DNA of 64,000 nt from Tahibacter aquaticus (GTDB lineage Bacteria > Pseudomonadota > Gammaproteobacteria > Xanthomonadales > Rhodanobacteraceae), in the NCBI RefSeq assembly GCF_004363655.1, contig NZ_SNZH01000006.1, positions 62,001 to 126,000 of the forward strand. The letters are read 5' to 3'. Under the pieces are notes generated by a model. It saw nothing but the letters and a program-made list of their open reading frames with translations, made no database searches and was not told the origin of the DNA. The position numbers and the translations under genes are program-made. This document shows positions 34,433 through 42,325 of this stretch, in pieces (the first letter of the stretch is position 1; the number at the start of each line of letters is the position of its first letter).

Positions 34433-36955
34433 ATGATCACCACCATGCTCTGTTCACTCCGATACACACGACCGTTAATGTTTCAGTTGTTCTCGGCGAT
34501 GCTTCTGCTGCTGTCCGTCGCGCCGGCCGCGGACGCCGTGGAACCTACCGGCGCCATGTCGCTGGTCCGCGCCGACCACGCGGCTGCCAGGCTGCCCGAT
34601 GGCCGCGTGCTTGTCGCAGGCGGCTACTCCAGCGGCGGCCTCAGTACCACCAGCGTCGAAATCTACGATCCGGCCAGCGGCTCTTTCGCGCTGGCTTCGC
34701 CGCTCATCGTGGCGCGCAGCCAGGCCGGCGTGGCCACGCTGGCCGACGGACGCATCCTCGTCGTTGGCGGTGTGCGGCAGACCGCTTCCGGTGGCGAATT
34801 CCTGCGCAGCGCCGAAATCTACGATCCGTCCAGCGCGAGCTGGAGCATGACGGCAGGTTCGCTGACCGGTAATACCTCGACGACCTATCCCACTACCGTC
34901 ACCTTGCTCGATGGCAAGGTGCTCGTCATCGACAGCACCAATTCCCAGGTATTCGATCCGGCCAGCGGCCAGTTCAGCCAGGCCATCAGCCTGAGCACTT
35001 CACGGCTGCGTGCCAGTGCGGCGCGGCTGGTGGACGGTCGCGTGCTGCTGGCAGGTGGCCAGGACAATTCGAATGCCTATCTGACGAGCGCCGAGATCTG
35101 GAATCCCGCAACGGGTACCTGGAGTGCCACGGGCTCGATGGCGACGGCGCGCACGTCGGCTACGGCAACGCGTCTGGCCGATGGCCGCATCCTCATTGCC
35201 GGTGGACACAACAGTGCGGGCAAGCAGGGCAGTGCCGAACTGTTCGATCCCGCGACGCAGACCTTTTCCACCACCGGCGCCATGGCGACGCCGCGTTCGG
35301 GCCAGCTCGCCGTGGCACTGGCCGATGGCGGTGTGCTGGTCAGCGGCGGCTATACCAACTCCTCCGTGACGACCAGCCTGGAGCGCTATAACACCGCCGC
35401 GGGAACCTGGTCGGATGCGGGTGCATTGGCCGCCGCGCGTTCGCGCATGTTCACGGCCACCTTGCTGAATACGGGCAATGTGCTGTTCACCGGTGGCTCC
35501 GGCCCGGTCGCGACGGCCGAGATCTACGCCGCCGGCGGTGGCAATGTGCCGCCGATCGCCAACTTCTCGCAGACCACGGCAAACCTGACCGTGACGTTCG
35601 CCGATGCGTCCAGCGATGCCGACGGCACGATTGCCTCGCGCCTGTGGAACTTCGGCGACGGCACGACATCGACGGCGACCAGCCCGGTAAAAACGTATAC
35701 GGCCAGCGGCACCTACAGCGTCAGCTTGAGCGTGACGGACAACAGCGGTGCGACCAACACAGTCACCAAGTCGATCGGCGTCGGCACGCCGGCAAACATC
35801 GCGCCGACCGCGAACTTCAGCTTCATGACGAACGGGCTTGTGGCCACCTTCACGGATAGCTCCAGCGACAGCGACGGCAGCATCGTTGCGCGGGCCTGGA
35901 GTTTCGGCGACGGCACCACGTCGAGCGCGACGAATCCCGGCAAGACCTACAGTGCCGCCGGCACGTATACCGTGTCGCTGACCGTGACGGACAACGCCGG
36001 CGCGACGCATACGAAGACGGCGCCGGTGACGCTCGTCTCCAGCGGCTGCGGCGGCACGGTGCTGTGCAACGGCGTTGCCGCGACCGGCCTGGCCGCTGCC
36101 GCGGGCGGTACGACGGCGACCTATAGCCTGGTCGTTCCTGCGGGCGCGACGAACCTCAGCTTCGTCACCGCCGGCGGCACTGGCGATGCGGATCTCTACG
36201 TCAAGTTCGGCTCCGCACCGACGACGTCGAGCTACGACTGCCGTCCCTACATCGGCGGCAACGCAGAAACCTGCAGCATCGCGAATGTGCAGGCCGGCAC
36301 GTACTACGTCGTGTTGCGCGCGTACTCGGCGTTCTCCGGCGTCTCGCTGACGGGCAGCTTCACGACGGGCGGAGCGAATATCGTCCCTGTCGCGAACTTC
36401 TCGTTCGTGGCCAGTGGGCTGACCGCGACGTTCACCGATACCTCCACCGATGCCGACGGCACTGTCGTTGCGCGGGCGTGGAACTTCGGCGACGGCACCA
36501 CGTCGAGCGCGATCAACCCGAGCAAGACCTACAGCGTGGCCGGCACGTATAGCGTCTCGCTGACGGTTACCGACAACGCCGGAGCGACGCAGACGAAGAC
36601 CCTGCCGGTGGCGGTCTATGCGGGCGGCTGCGGCGGCACGATGCTGTGCAACGGCGTCGCGGTGAGCGGACTGGGAACCGGCTCGGGCCTGACGACGGCA
36701 ACGTATACGCTCGCCGTTCCCGCGGGCGCGACGAATCTCAGCTTCGTCACTTCCGGCGGAACGGGTGATGCCGATCTCTACGTCAAGTTCGGCTCCGCAC
36801 CGACGGCGTCGAGCTACGACTGCCGCCCCTATATCGGCGGCAACGCGGAAACCTGCACAATTGCCAATGTTCAGGCCGGCACCTACTACGTCGTGCTGCG
36901 GGCGTTCTCGACGTTCTCCGGCGTTTCGCTGCAGGCCAGCTATACCAGCCCGTAA
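34433..36955 (+). CDS. Secreted Kelch-PKD-PPC repeat protein
   Basis: 840 residues; ATG codons at 34433, 34445 and 34478 are all possible starts, the last giving the shortest signal peptide (MFQLFSAMLLLLSVAPAADA). Residues of about 45-360 form a Kelch/galactose-oxidase-like propeller with repeats such as ARLPDGRVLVAGGYSSGG, TLADGRILVVGG and RLADGRILIAGG, each followed by EIYDPAS-type motifs. Three PKD domains follow (each with WNFGDGTTS or WSFGDGTTS and TYSVSLSVTDN-type strands). A pre-peptidase C-terminal (PPC) domain comes after the second and third, with TGDADLYVKFGSAPT. The protein ends on the second PPC domain and lacks the IFxDxFE tail of its neighbours. No catalytic domain is present. 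It is probably an extracellular binding or adhesion protein. Confidence 0.9.
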   Translation: MITTMLCSLRYTRPLMFQLFSAMLLLLSVAPAADAVEPTGAMSLVRADHAAARLPDGRVLVAGGYSSGGLSTTSVEIYDPASGSFALASPLIVARSQAGVATLADGRILVVGGVRQTASGGEFLRSAEIYDPSSASWSMTAGSLTGNTSTTYPTTVTLLDGKVLVIDSTNSQVFDPASGQFSQAISLSTSRLRASAARLVDGRVLLAGGQDNSNAYLTSAEIWNPATGTWSATGSMATARTSATATRLADGRILIAGGHNSAGKQGSAELFDPATQTFSTTGAMATPRSGQLAVALADGGVLVSGGYTNSSVTTSLERYNTAAGTWSDAGALAAARSRMFTATLLNTGNVLFTGGSGPVATAEIYAAGGGNVPPIANFSQTTANLTVTFADASSDADGTIASRLWNFGDGTTSTATSPVKTYTASGTYSVSLSVTDNSGATNTVTKSIGVGTPANIAPTANFSFMTNGLVATFTDSSSDSDGSIVARAWSFGDGTTSSATNPGKTYSAAGTYTVSLTVTDNAGATHTKTAPVTLVSSGCGGTVLCNGVAATGLAAAAGGTTATYSLVVPAGATNLSFVTAGGTGDADLYVKFGSAPTTSSYDCRPYIGGNAETCSIANVQAGTYYVVLRAYSAFSGVSLTGSFTTGGANIVPVANFSFVASGLTATFTDTSTDADGTVVARAWNFGDGTTSSAINPSKTYSVAGTYSVSLTVTDNAGATQTKTLPVAVYAGGCGGTMLCNGVAVSGLGTGSGLTTATYTLAVPAGATNLSFVTSGGTGDADLYVKFGSAPTASSYDCRPYIGGNAETCTIANVQAGTYYVVLRAFSTFSGVSLQASYTSP

Positions 36956-37133
36956 GGTTCGCCGATAGCGTCGCGGTTCCCGATGGGTGCATGAGCGGGA
37001 GCGGCGCGGCGGTAACGGAACCGGAAAGCTGTGGCGGTAAACCTGTCAGGCTTGGCCGTGTTCGTGAAGGGCCCGGCGAAAGCACCCAGGGCAGGCCGCC
37101 GGTGCAGGGCATCGGCGGCTTTTCCACACGCAT

Positions 37134-37164
37134 AAAAAACGCGCACCGGCGAACCGGTGCGCGT
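37134..37164 (-). terminator. Intrinsic terminator of the rhlE-like gene
   Basis: On the minus strand, a perfect 11-pair stem ACGCGCACCGG/CCGGTGCGCGT with a TTCG tetraloop is followed by six T residues, about 30 bases after the helicase stop codon. Confidence 0.93.
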
Positions 37165-37194
37165 TGTATTGACAGCTATGCCTGTGGCTGCGGT

Positions 37195-38607
37195 TTAGCG
37201 CGGCGAACGCGGACCACGCGCACTGCCGCCACCGCCATTGGCGCCACCAGCACTGCGACCGCCGCCACCGGCACCGCCGGCACTGCGGCCGCCGCCAGCG
37301 CGACGACCCTGGCCGGTGCCGGCGCCTGCGCCGGCACCACCACCGCGACGCTGGTCCTTGCCGGCGTGGTGCTTGCCACCGACGTTGGGCTGGGCGGCAT
37401 GCGGACGGCGTGCGCCACGGCCAGGCTTTGCGGCGCGCTGGGCATCGGCACCGGTGCGCAGCGGAATTTTCGGTTCGAAGCCCGGCAGCACGGCAATTTC
37501 AATATCGCGTTTGAGCAGGCGCTGAATTTCGTTGAGCAGGGCCTGCTCGTCACGGCTTACCAGGGACAGGGCCAGGCCGTCGTGGCCGGCGCGGCCGGTA
37601 CGGCCGATGCGATGCACGTAGTCGGCAGCCACCATGGGCAGGTCGTAGTTGATCACGACCGGCAGCTGGTCGATGTCCAGGCCGCGGGCGGCAATGTCGG
37701 TGGCGACCAGCACGGTGATGCGGCCGTCCTTGAAATCTTTCAGTGCGCGCTGGCGCGCGTTCTGGCTCTTGTTGCCGTGGATGGCGTCAGCCTTGAAGCC
37801 GGCCTGGACCAGCTGGCGGGCGAGACGGTCCGAGCCGTGCTTGGTGCGGCCGAACACCAGGGTCTGGCGGCGGCTGTCCTGCGCCAGCAGTTCGACCAGC
37901 ACGTCCTTCTTGCGGTCGTTGTCGACGGCGTAGACGCGGTGTTCGACGCCGGTGGCGACGCTGTTCTGCTGTGCGATCTGGATCTGCGCCGGATCGTTGA
38001 GCATTTCCGTGGCGAGCTTGCGGATGTCTTCGGCATAGGTGGCCGAGAACATCAGGTTCTGGCGCTGGCGCGGCAACTGGCCGAGGATTTTCTTGATCGC
38101 CGGCAGGAAGCCCATGTCGAGCATGCGGTCGGCTTCGTCCAGTACCAGGATTTCCACGTCGCGCAGGTTCAGCGTGCGCTGGTCGAGATGGTCGATCAGG
38201 CGGCCCGGCGTGGCCACGACGATGTCCATGCCGCGGCGCAGCGACTGCACCTGGCCGCCCATGCCGACGCCACCGAAGATGGTGCAAGAGGCAAAGCGGA
38301 TGTTCTTGCCGTAGGCGCGGATGCTTTCGTGCACCTGTACGGCCAGTTCACGCGTCGGGGTGAGTACCAGGGCGCGGATCTTGCGCGGCTGGTCGGTGCG
38401 CAGCGCACCCTTGGGGTAAAGCCGTTCCAGCAGCGGCAGCGCGAACGCGGCGGTCTTGCCGGTGCCGGTCTGTGCGCCGGCGAGCAGATCGCGGCCGGCG
38501 AGGACCAGCGGAATCGCTTCGGACTGGATCGGCGTGGGGTTGGTGTAGCCTTGTTCGTTGAGCGCGCACAGCAGGGCAGGCGACAGCCCGAGGTTGTCGA
38601 AAGACAT
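37195..38607 (-). CDS. rhlE: DEAD-box RNA helicase, RhlE type
   Basis: 470 residues with AGGAG as ribosome-binding site. Motifs in order: Q motif GYTNPTPIQ, Walker A AQTGTGKT, PTRELA, GG and TPGR, DEAD (VLDEADRMLDMGF), SAT, ARGLDID and HRIGRTGR. The core ends near residue 380. The tail of about 90 residues is basic and Gly-rich, with GRGARR and repeated GGGRSAGG units, a low-complexity RNA-binding tail typical of RhlE-like helicases. The enzyme unwinds short RNA duplexes, acting in ribosome maturation and RNA turnover. The tail is richer in Gly-Ala than most. The gene has its own terminator and is divergent from hisS. Confidence 0.93.
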   Translation of the reverse strand: MSFDNLGLSPALLCALNEQGYTNPTPIQSEAIPLVLAGRDLLAGAQTGTGKTAAFALPLLERLYPKGALRTDQPRKIRALVLTPTRELAVQVHESIRAYGKNIRFASCTIFGGVGMGGQVQSLRRGMDIVVATPGRLIDHLDQRTLNLRDVEILVLDEADRMLDMGFLPAIKKILGQLPRQRQNLMFSATYAEDIRKLATEMLNDPAQIQIAQQNSVATGVEHRVYAVDNDRKKDVLVELLAQDSRRQTLVFGRTKHGSDRLARQLVQAGFKADAIHGNKSQNARQRALKDFKDGRITVLVATDIAARGLDIDQLPVVINYDLPMVAADYVHRIGRTGRAGHDGLALSLVSRDEQALLNEIQRLLKRDIEIAVLPGFEPKIPLRTGADAQRAAKPGRGARRPHAAQPNVGGKHHAGKDQRRGGGAGAGAGTGQGRRAGGGRSAGGAGGGGRSAGGANGGGGSARGPRSPR

Positions 38608-38974
38608 GGAAAGCTCCTAGTTGAACCCAGAGCGTTCCCGACAGCCATCCAGGGCCATACATCCGCGCTTAGGTAAATATTGTCAGCGGCGGGCAAGAGT
38701 GCCCAGGCCGTGTCGTCGTGGAAAACCGGTGGAGGGAGAAAACTGAAGACGTGCCGAGCGGAATTACTGCTCGTCTCGTCACGTCAGGATCCGGAAGGGA
38801 AGCCGGAGTGTTCGCACGAAAACTCGTCGACTATACGCGAACACCGCGCGGAAAGCGAATGGCGTCACTGTTCCAGCCGGTTATTACATGGCAAAGCCGC
38901 GCCGCAGGCTTCTGCTAGGCTATGCGCCCTTCGCGCGCAATGGCCGCGCCTGCTGCGAATCGACGAGGATTTTC
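38608..38974. other. Divergent intergenic region rhlE-hisS
   Basis: The region holds the promoters of both genes. On the minus strand, CTGACA at 38681-38686 and GATGTA at 38658-38663, 17 bases apart, form a weak sigma-70 candidate for rhlE, giving a 5' leader of about 45 bases. No gene is seen. Long cold-regulated leaders known from some helicase genes are not apparent. Confidence 0.4.
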
Positions 38975-40366
38975 ATGGCATTGACTGCCGCCCGCACGCC
39001 GCCCGGCGTGCTCGAACTGCTGCCGCTGGAACAGATCGCCTTCCAGGACATGCTCGACACCATCCGCCGCAGCTTCGAGCGCTTCGGCTTCCTGCCGGTA
39101 GAGACGCCGGTGATGGAACTGAGCGAAATCCTGCTGACCAAGGAAGGCGGCGAAACCGAGCGCCAGGTCTATTTTGTGCAATCCACCGGCAACCTGGAAA
39201 AAGCCGGTACGCCGGAACTGGCCCTGCGCTTCGACCTGACCGTGCCCCTGGCGCGCTACGTGGCCGAGCACGAGCACAAGCTGAATTTTCCGTTCCGCCG
39301 CTACCAGATGCAGCGCGTCTACCGCGGCGAACGCCAGCAGCGCGGCCGTTTCCGCGAGTTCTACCAGTGCGACATCGATGTGATCGGCAAGGACTCCCTG
39401 TCGATCCGCTTCGATGCGGAACTGCCGGCGGTCATCTACCAAGTGTTCCGCGACCTGAAGATCGGTCCGTTCGCGATCCAGCTCAATAACCGCAAGCTGC
39501 TGCGCGGTTTCTTCGAAAACCTCGGCCAGGGCGATGCGGCGACGCAGGCACTGATCCTGCGCGAGATCGACAAGCTGGACAAAGTCGGTGCGGAAAAAGT
39601 CGCCGAAAGCCTGCGCAGCAACGACTTTGGCCTTGACGAAGCAGCCATCGCCAAGATCCTGCATTTCGTGCAGATCCGCAGCAGCGGCCATGCCGATGCG
39701 CTGGCCCAGCTCGATGCACTGGGCCGGGGCAGCGATGCGTTCAACCAGGGACTGGACGAACTGCGCCAGGTACTGGAACTGATCCGCGCGCTGGGCGTGC
39801 CGGAAGCGTTCTATGCGCTGAACCTGTCGATTGCCCGCGGCCTGGACTACTACACCGGCACGGTCTACGAAACGCACCTGCTGGAACACCCGCACATCGG
39901 TTCGATCTGCTCGGGCGGGCGCTACGAAAACCTCGCCGGCCACTACACCAAGTCGCACCTGCCTGGCGTCGGCATTTCCATCGGCGCGACGCGGCTGTTC
40001 TGGCAGCTGCGCGAGGCGGGGCTGATCGGCACCGGTGCAAGCACGGTGCAGGTGCTGGTCACGCAGATGGACGAGGCCGAGCTGCCGCGCTATCTCGCCA
40101 TTGCGAATGAACTGCGCCAGGCCGGCATCAACAGCGAAGTGGTGCTGGAACCGGGCAAGCTGGCAAAGCAGATGAAATATGCGGAAAAGGCCGGCATTCC
40201 GTTCGCAGTGATCGCCGGCGGCGACGAGTTCGCCAAGGGCACGGTACTGATCAAGGATCTGCACAAGCGCGAACAGTTCGAAGTGGCACGTGGCGAACTG
40301 GTCAAGCAGCTGCGGGTAGAGCTGGAACAGGCGCAGGCCATGAGTCACGGCACGGGAAAAAAATAA
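38975..40366 (+). CDS. hisS: Histidyl-tRNA synthetase
   Basis: 463 residues from the ATG at 38975, with GAGGA upstream. A class II synthetase charging tRNA-His. Motif 2 ([20 protein letters not shown]) and the histidine-binding element [10 protein letters not shown] are clear, as is [15 protein letters not shown]. The C-terminal anticodon-binding domain begins around [10 protein letters not shown]. HisS from E. coli has 424 residues; the longer form here (about 460) fits the second bacterial subtype. Motif 1 near the N-terminus begins [11 protein letters not shown]. The stop codon lies only two bases before the ATG of the ammonia-lyase gene, an unusual pairing that suggests one transcript. 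Confidence 0.95.
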   Translation: MALTAARTPPGVLELLPLEQIAFQDMLDTIRRSFERFGFLPVETPVMELSEILLTKEGGETERQVYFVQSTGNLEKAGTPELALRFDLTVPLARYVAEHEHKLNFPFRRYQMQRVYRGERQQRGRFREFYQCDIDVIGKDSLSIRFDAELPAVIYQVFRDLKIGPFAIQLNNRKLLRGFFENLGQGDAATQALILREIDKLDKVGAEKVAESLRSNDFGLDEAAIAKILHFVQIRSSGHADALAQLDALGRGSDAFNQGLDELRQVLELIRALGVPEAFYALNLSIARGLDYYTGTVYETHLLEHPHIGSICSGGRYENLAGHYTKSHLPGVGISIGATRLFWQLREAGLIGTGASTVQVLVTQMDEAELPRYLAIANELRQAGINSEVVLEPGKLAKQMKYAEKAGIPFAVIAGGDEFAKGTVLIKDLHKREQFEVARGELVKQLRVELEQAQAMSHGTGKK

Positions 40367-40368
40367 TA

Positions 40369-42261
40369 ATGACGATTTCTACGATTAGCCTCGACGGCTC
40401 CTCGCTGGGCCGCGCCCAGGTCGCCGCGATCGCCTATTCCGGCGCGCGCATCGTGCTCGATCCGGCGCAGCTGCAGCGCGTGCAGGCCACGGCGGATTTC
40501 CTTGCCGACAAGGTCAGCTGCGGCGAACCGATCTACGGAGTCACCACCGGCTTCGGCAGCAACGCGGACAAGCTGCTCGGCGCCTACCGGGCCCGCGACG
40601 AACTGCCCGGCGGCAATCCGGAGCAGCGCGACGGCACGCTGATGGAAGAGCTGCAATACAACCTGGTCGTCACGCATGCGGTCTGCGTCGGCCAGCCGTT
40701 CGGCATCGACGTGGTGCGCGCCATGCTGGGCATCCGCGTCAACACGCTGATGCGCGGCCATTCGGGCATTCGCGCCAGCACCTTGCAGGCGCTGGCAGAC
40801 CTGCTCAACCACGACGTGATTCCGGTGATTCCGCAGAAAGGCTCGGTCGGCGCCAGCGGCGATCTGGCACCGCTGTCGCACCTGGCCATCGTGCTGCTCG
40901 GCGGCGGCGAAGCCTTCGTCGGCGGCCAGCGCCTGCCCGGCGCCGAGGCGCTGGCCAAGGCCGGGCTGAAGCCGCTGCGGCTGTCGTTCAAGGAAGGCCT
41001 GGCGCTGAACAACGGCACTACGCAGATGCTGGCGACCGCGGCGCTGGCATTGCACAAGATGGAACAGCTGATCGCCACCGCTGATCTGGCCGCGGCGATG
41101 ACGCTGGACGCGTTCGCCGGCCGCACCGGCGCGCTGAAGGCCGAAGTGCACCAGCTGCGGCCGCATCCGGGACAAGTGGAATCGGCGGCCAATCTGCGCG
41201 CGCACCTGCGCGGCTCCACCCTGGCGGACATTCCGTATCACCTGGTGCCGCGTTTCCGTACCTGGCTGGCCAGCTCCTGGTCGCATGCGGAAGACCAGAG
41301 CGCGCGCTTCGACCTGTCCTGGGACTACGTGCCGGCCGCACAACGCCATGGCAAGGAATCGTTCTACGCACGCTTCCTGCCGTTCAAGGGCGGCAAGAAG
41401 CACCAGCCGCAGGATGCTTACTGCCTGCGCTGCGCACCGCAGGTACACGGCGCCGTGCGCGACGCCTGGGCCCAGGCCTGTCGCGTGATCGACATCGAGC
41501 TGAACGCCGTCACCGACAATCCGCTGATCTTTCCACACATGGAAAACGCGGCTGTGATCGAGGACCAGGTGGTCTCCGCCGGGCACTTCCACGGCATGCC
41601 GCTGGCACTGGCGATGAGTTACCTCAAGGCATCGATCGCGGTGCTGGCGTCGATCTCCGAGCGGCGCCTGAACAAGCTGGTCGATCCGGCCAACAACGAC
41701 GGCCTGCCGGCCTTCCTGATCGGCAACGAAGACGCGACCGACTCGGGCTTCATGATCGTGCAGTACACCGCCGCCGCCCTGGTCAACGATCTGGCCACGC
41801 GCTCGCACCCGGCTTCGGTGTATTCGATTCCGACCAGCGCGAACGCCGAAGACCATGTCTCCATGGGCGCCAACGAAGCACGCCACGTGCTGGACATGAC
41901 AGAAGATCTTTCGCATGTGCTGGCGCTGGAAATCTATACCGCGGCCCAGGCGCTGGAATACCGCCAGGACATGCTCAACGCGGCACGGCGCCTGGCCGAC
42001 CGCGGCGACTGGCAGGCATTGGCCGCCAAGGTACAGGGCGCACCCGCGCCGGGCAGTGCCGAGCAGGCGCAGTTCGAGACGGAAGTGAAGGCCTTGATGC
42101 AGGCCTTGAGCGAAGCCGGCGAATTCCGTGCCGGCGATGCGGTGCGCAAAGCCTTCGCCCAGGTGCGCGAAGTGGTTGGCTTCATGCAGCGCGATCGCGC
42201 CATGGATGCGGAAGTGCAGCGCATGTGCGCGCTGATCGCCAGCGGCGTGTTGGTGCAGTAA
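40369..42261 (+). CDS. hutH: Histidine/aromatic amino acid ammonia-lyase with extra segment
   Basis: 630 residues. The lyase core is certain: YGVTTGFGSNAD near the N-terminus and GSVGASGDLAPLSH, whose Ala162-Ser163-Gly164 cyclise to the MIO cofactor. LQYNLVVTHA resembles the substrate-selecting LQRNLVLSHA of histidine ammonia-lyase; phenylalanine lyases have Phe-Leu here, so histidine is the best guess, tyrosine possible. The enzyme releases ammonia to give urocanate. The protein is about 100 residues longer than usual. Much of the excess is an insertion before QDAYCLRCAPQVHG, around residues 285-345, with FRTWLASSWSHAEDQSA and FLPFKGGKKH. No hutU, hutI or hutG is nearby, so urocanate breakdown must be encoded elsewhere or the enzyme serves another pathway, such as pigment synthesis. 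Confidence 0.88.
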   Translation: MTISTISLDGSSLGRAQVAAIAYSGARIVLDPAQLQRVQATADFLADKVSCGEPIYGVTTGFGSNADKLLGAYRARDELPGGNPEQRDGTLMEELQYNLVVTHAVCVGQPFGIDVVRAMLGIRVNTLMRGHSGIRASTLQALADLLNHDVIPVIPQKGSVGASGDLAPLSHLAIVLLGGGEAFVGGQRLPGAEALAKAGLKPLRLSFKEGLALNNGTTQMLATAALALHKMEQLIATADLAAAMTLDAFAGRTGALKAEVHQLRPHPGQVESAANLRAHLRGSTLADIPYHLVPRFRTWLASSWSHAEDQSARFDLSWDYVPAAQRHGKESFYARFLPFKGGKKHQPQDAYCLRCAPQVHGAVRDAWAQACRVIDIELNAVTDNPLIFPHMENAAVIEDQVVSAGHFHGMPLALAMSYLKASIAVLASISERRLNKLVDPANNDGLPAFLIGNEDATDSGFMIVQYTAAALVNDLATRSHPASVYSIPTSANAEDHVSMGANEARHVLDMTEDLSHVLALEIYTAAQALEYRQDMLNAARRLADRGDWQALAAKVQGAPAPGSAEQAQFETEVKALMQALSEAGEFRAGDAVRKAFAQVREVVGFMQRDRAMDAEVQRMCALIASGVLVQ

Positions 42262-42278
42262 AGCGCAGGCTCGCATCC

Positions 42279-42312
42279 GCAGCCCCAGGCTCGTTGCAGA
42301 GCCTGGGGCTGC
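42279..42312. terminator. Hairpin between convergent hutH and M14 genes
   Basis: A perfect 14-pair stem, GCAGCCCCAGGCTC and GAGCCTGGGGCTGC, with a six-base loop, lies between the two convergent stop codons. No T-run follows on either strand, so it may work as a shared rho-assisted end. Confidence 0.65.
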
Positions 42313-42325
42313 AGGAGAGCGGGGC

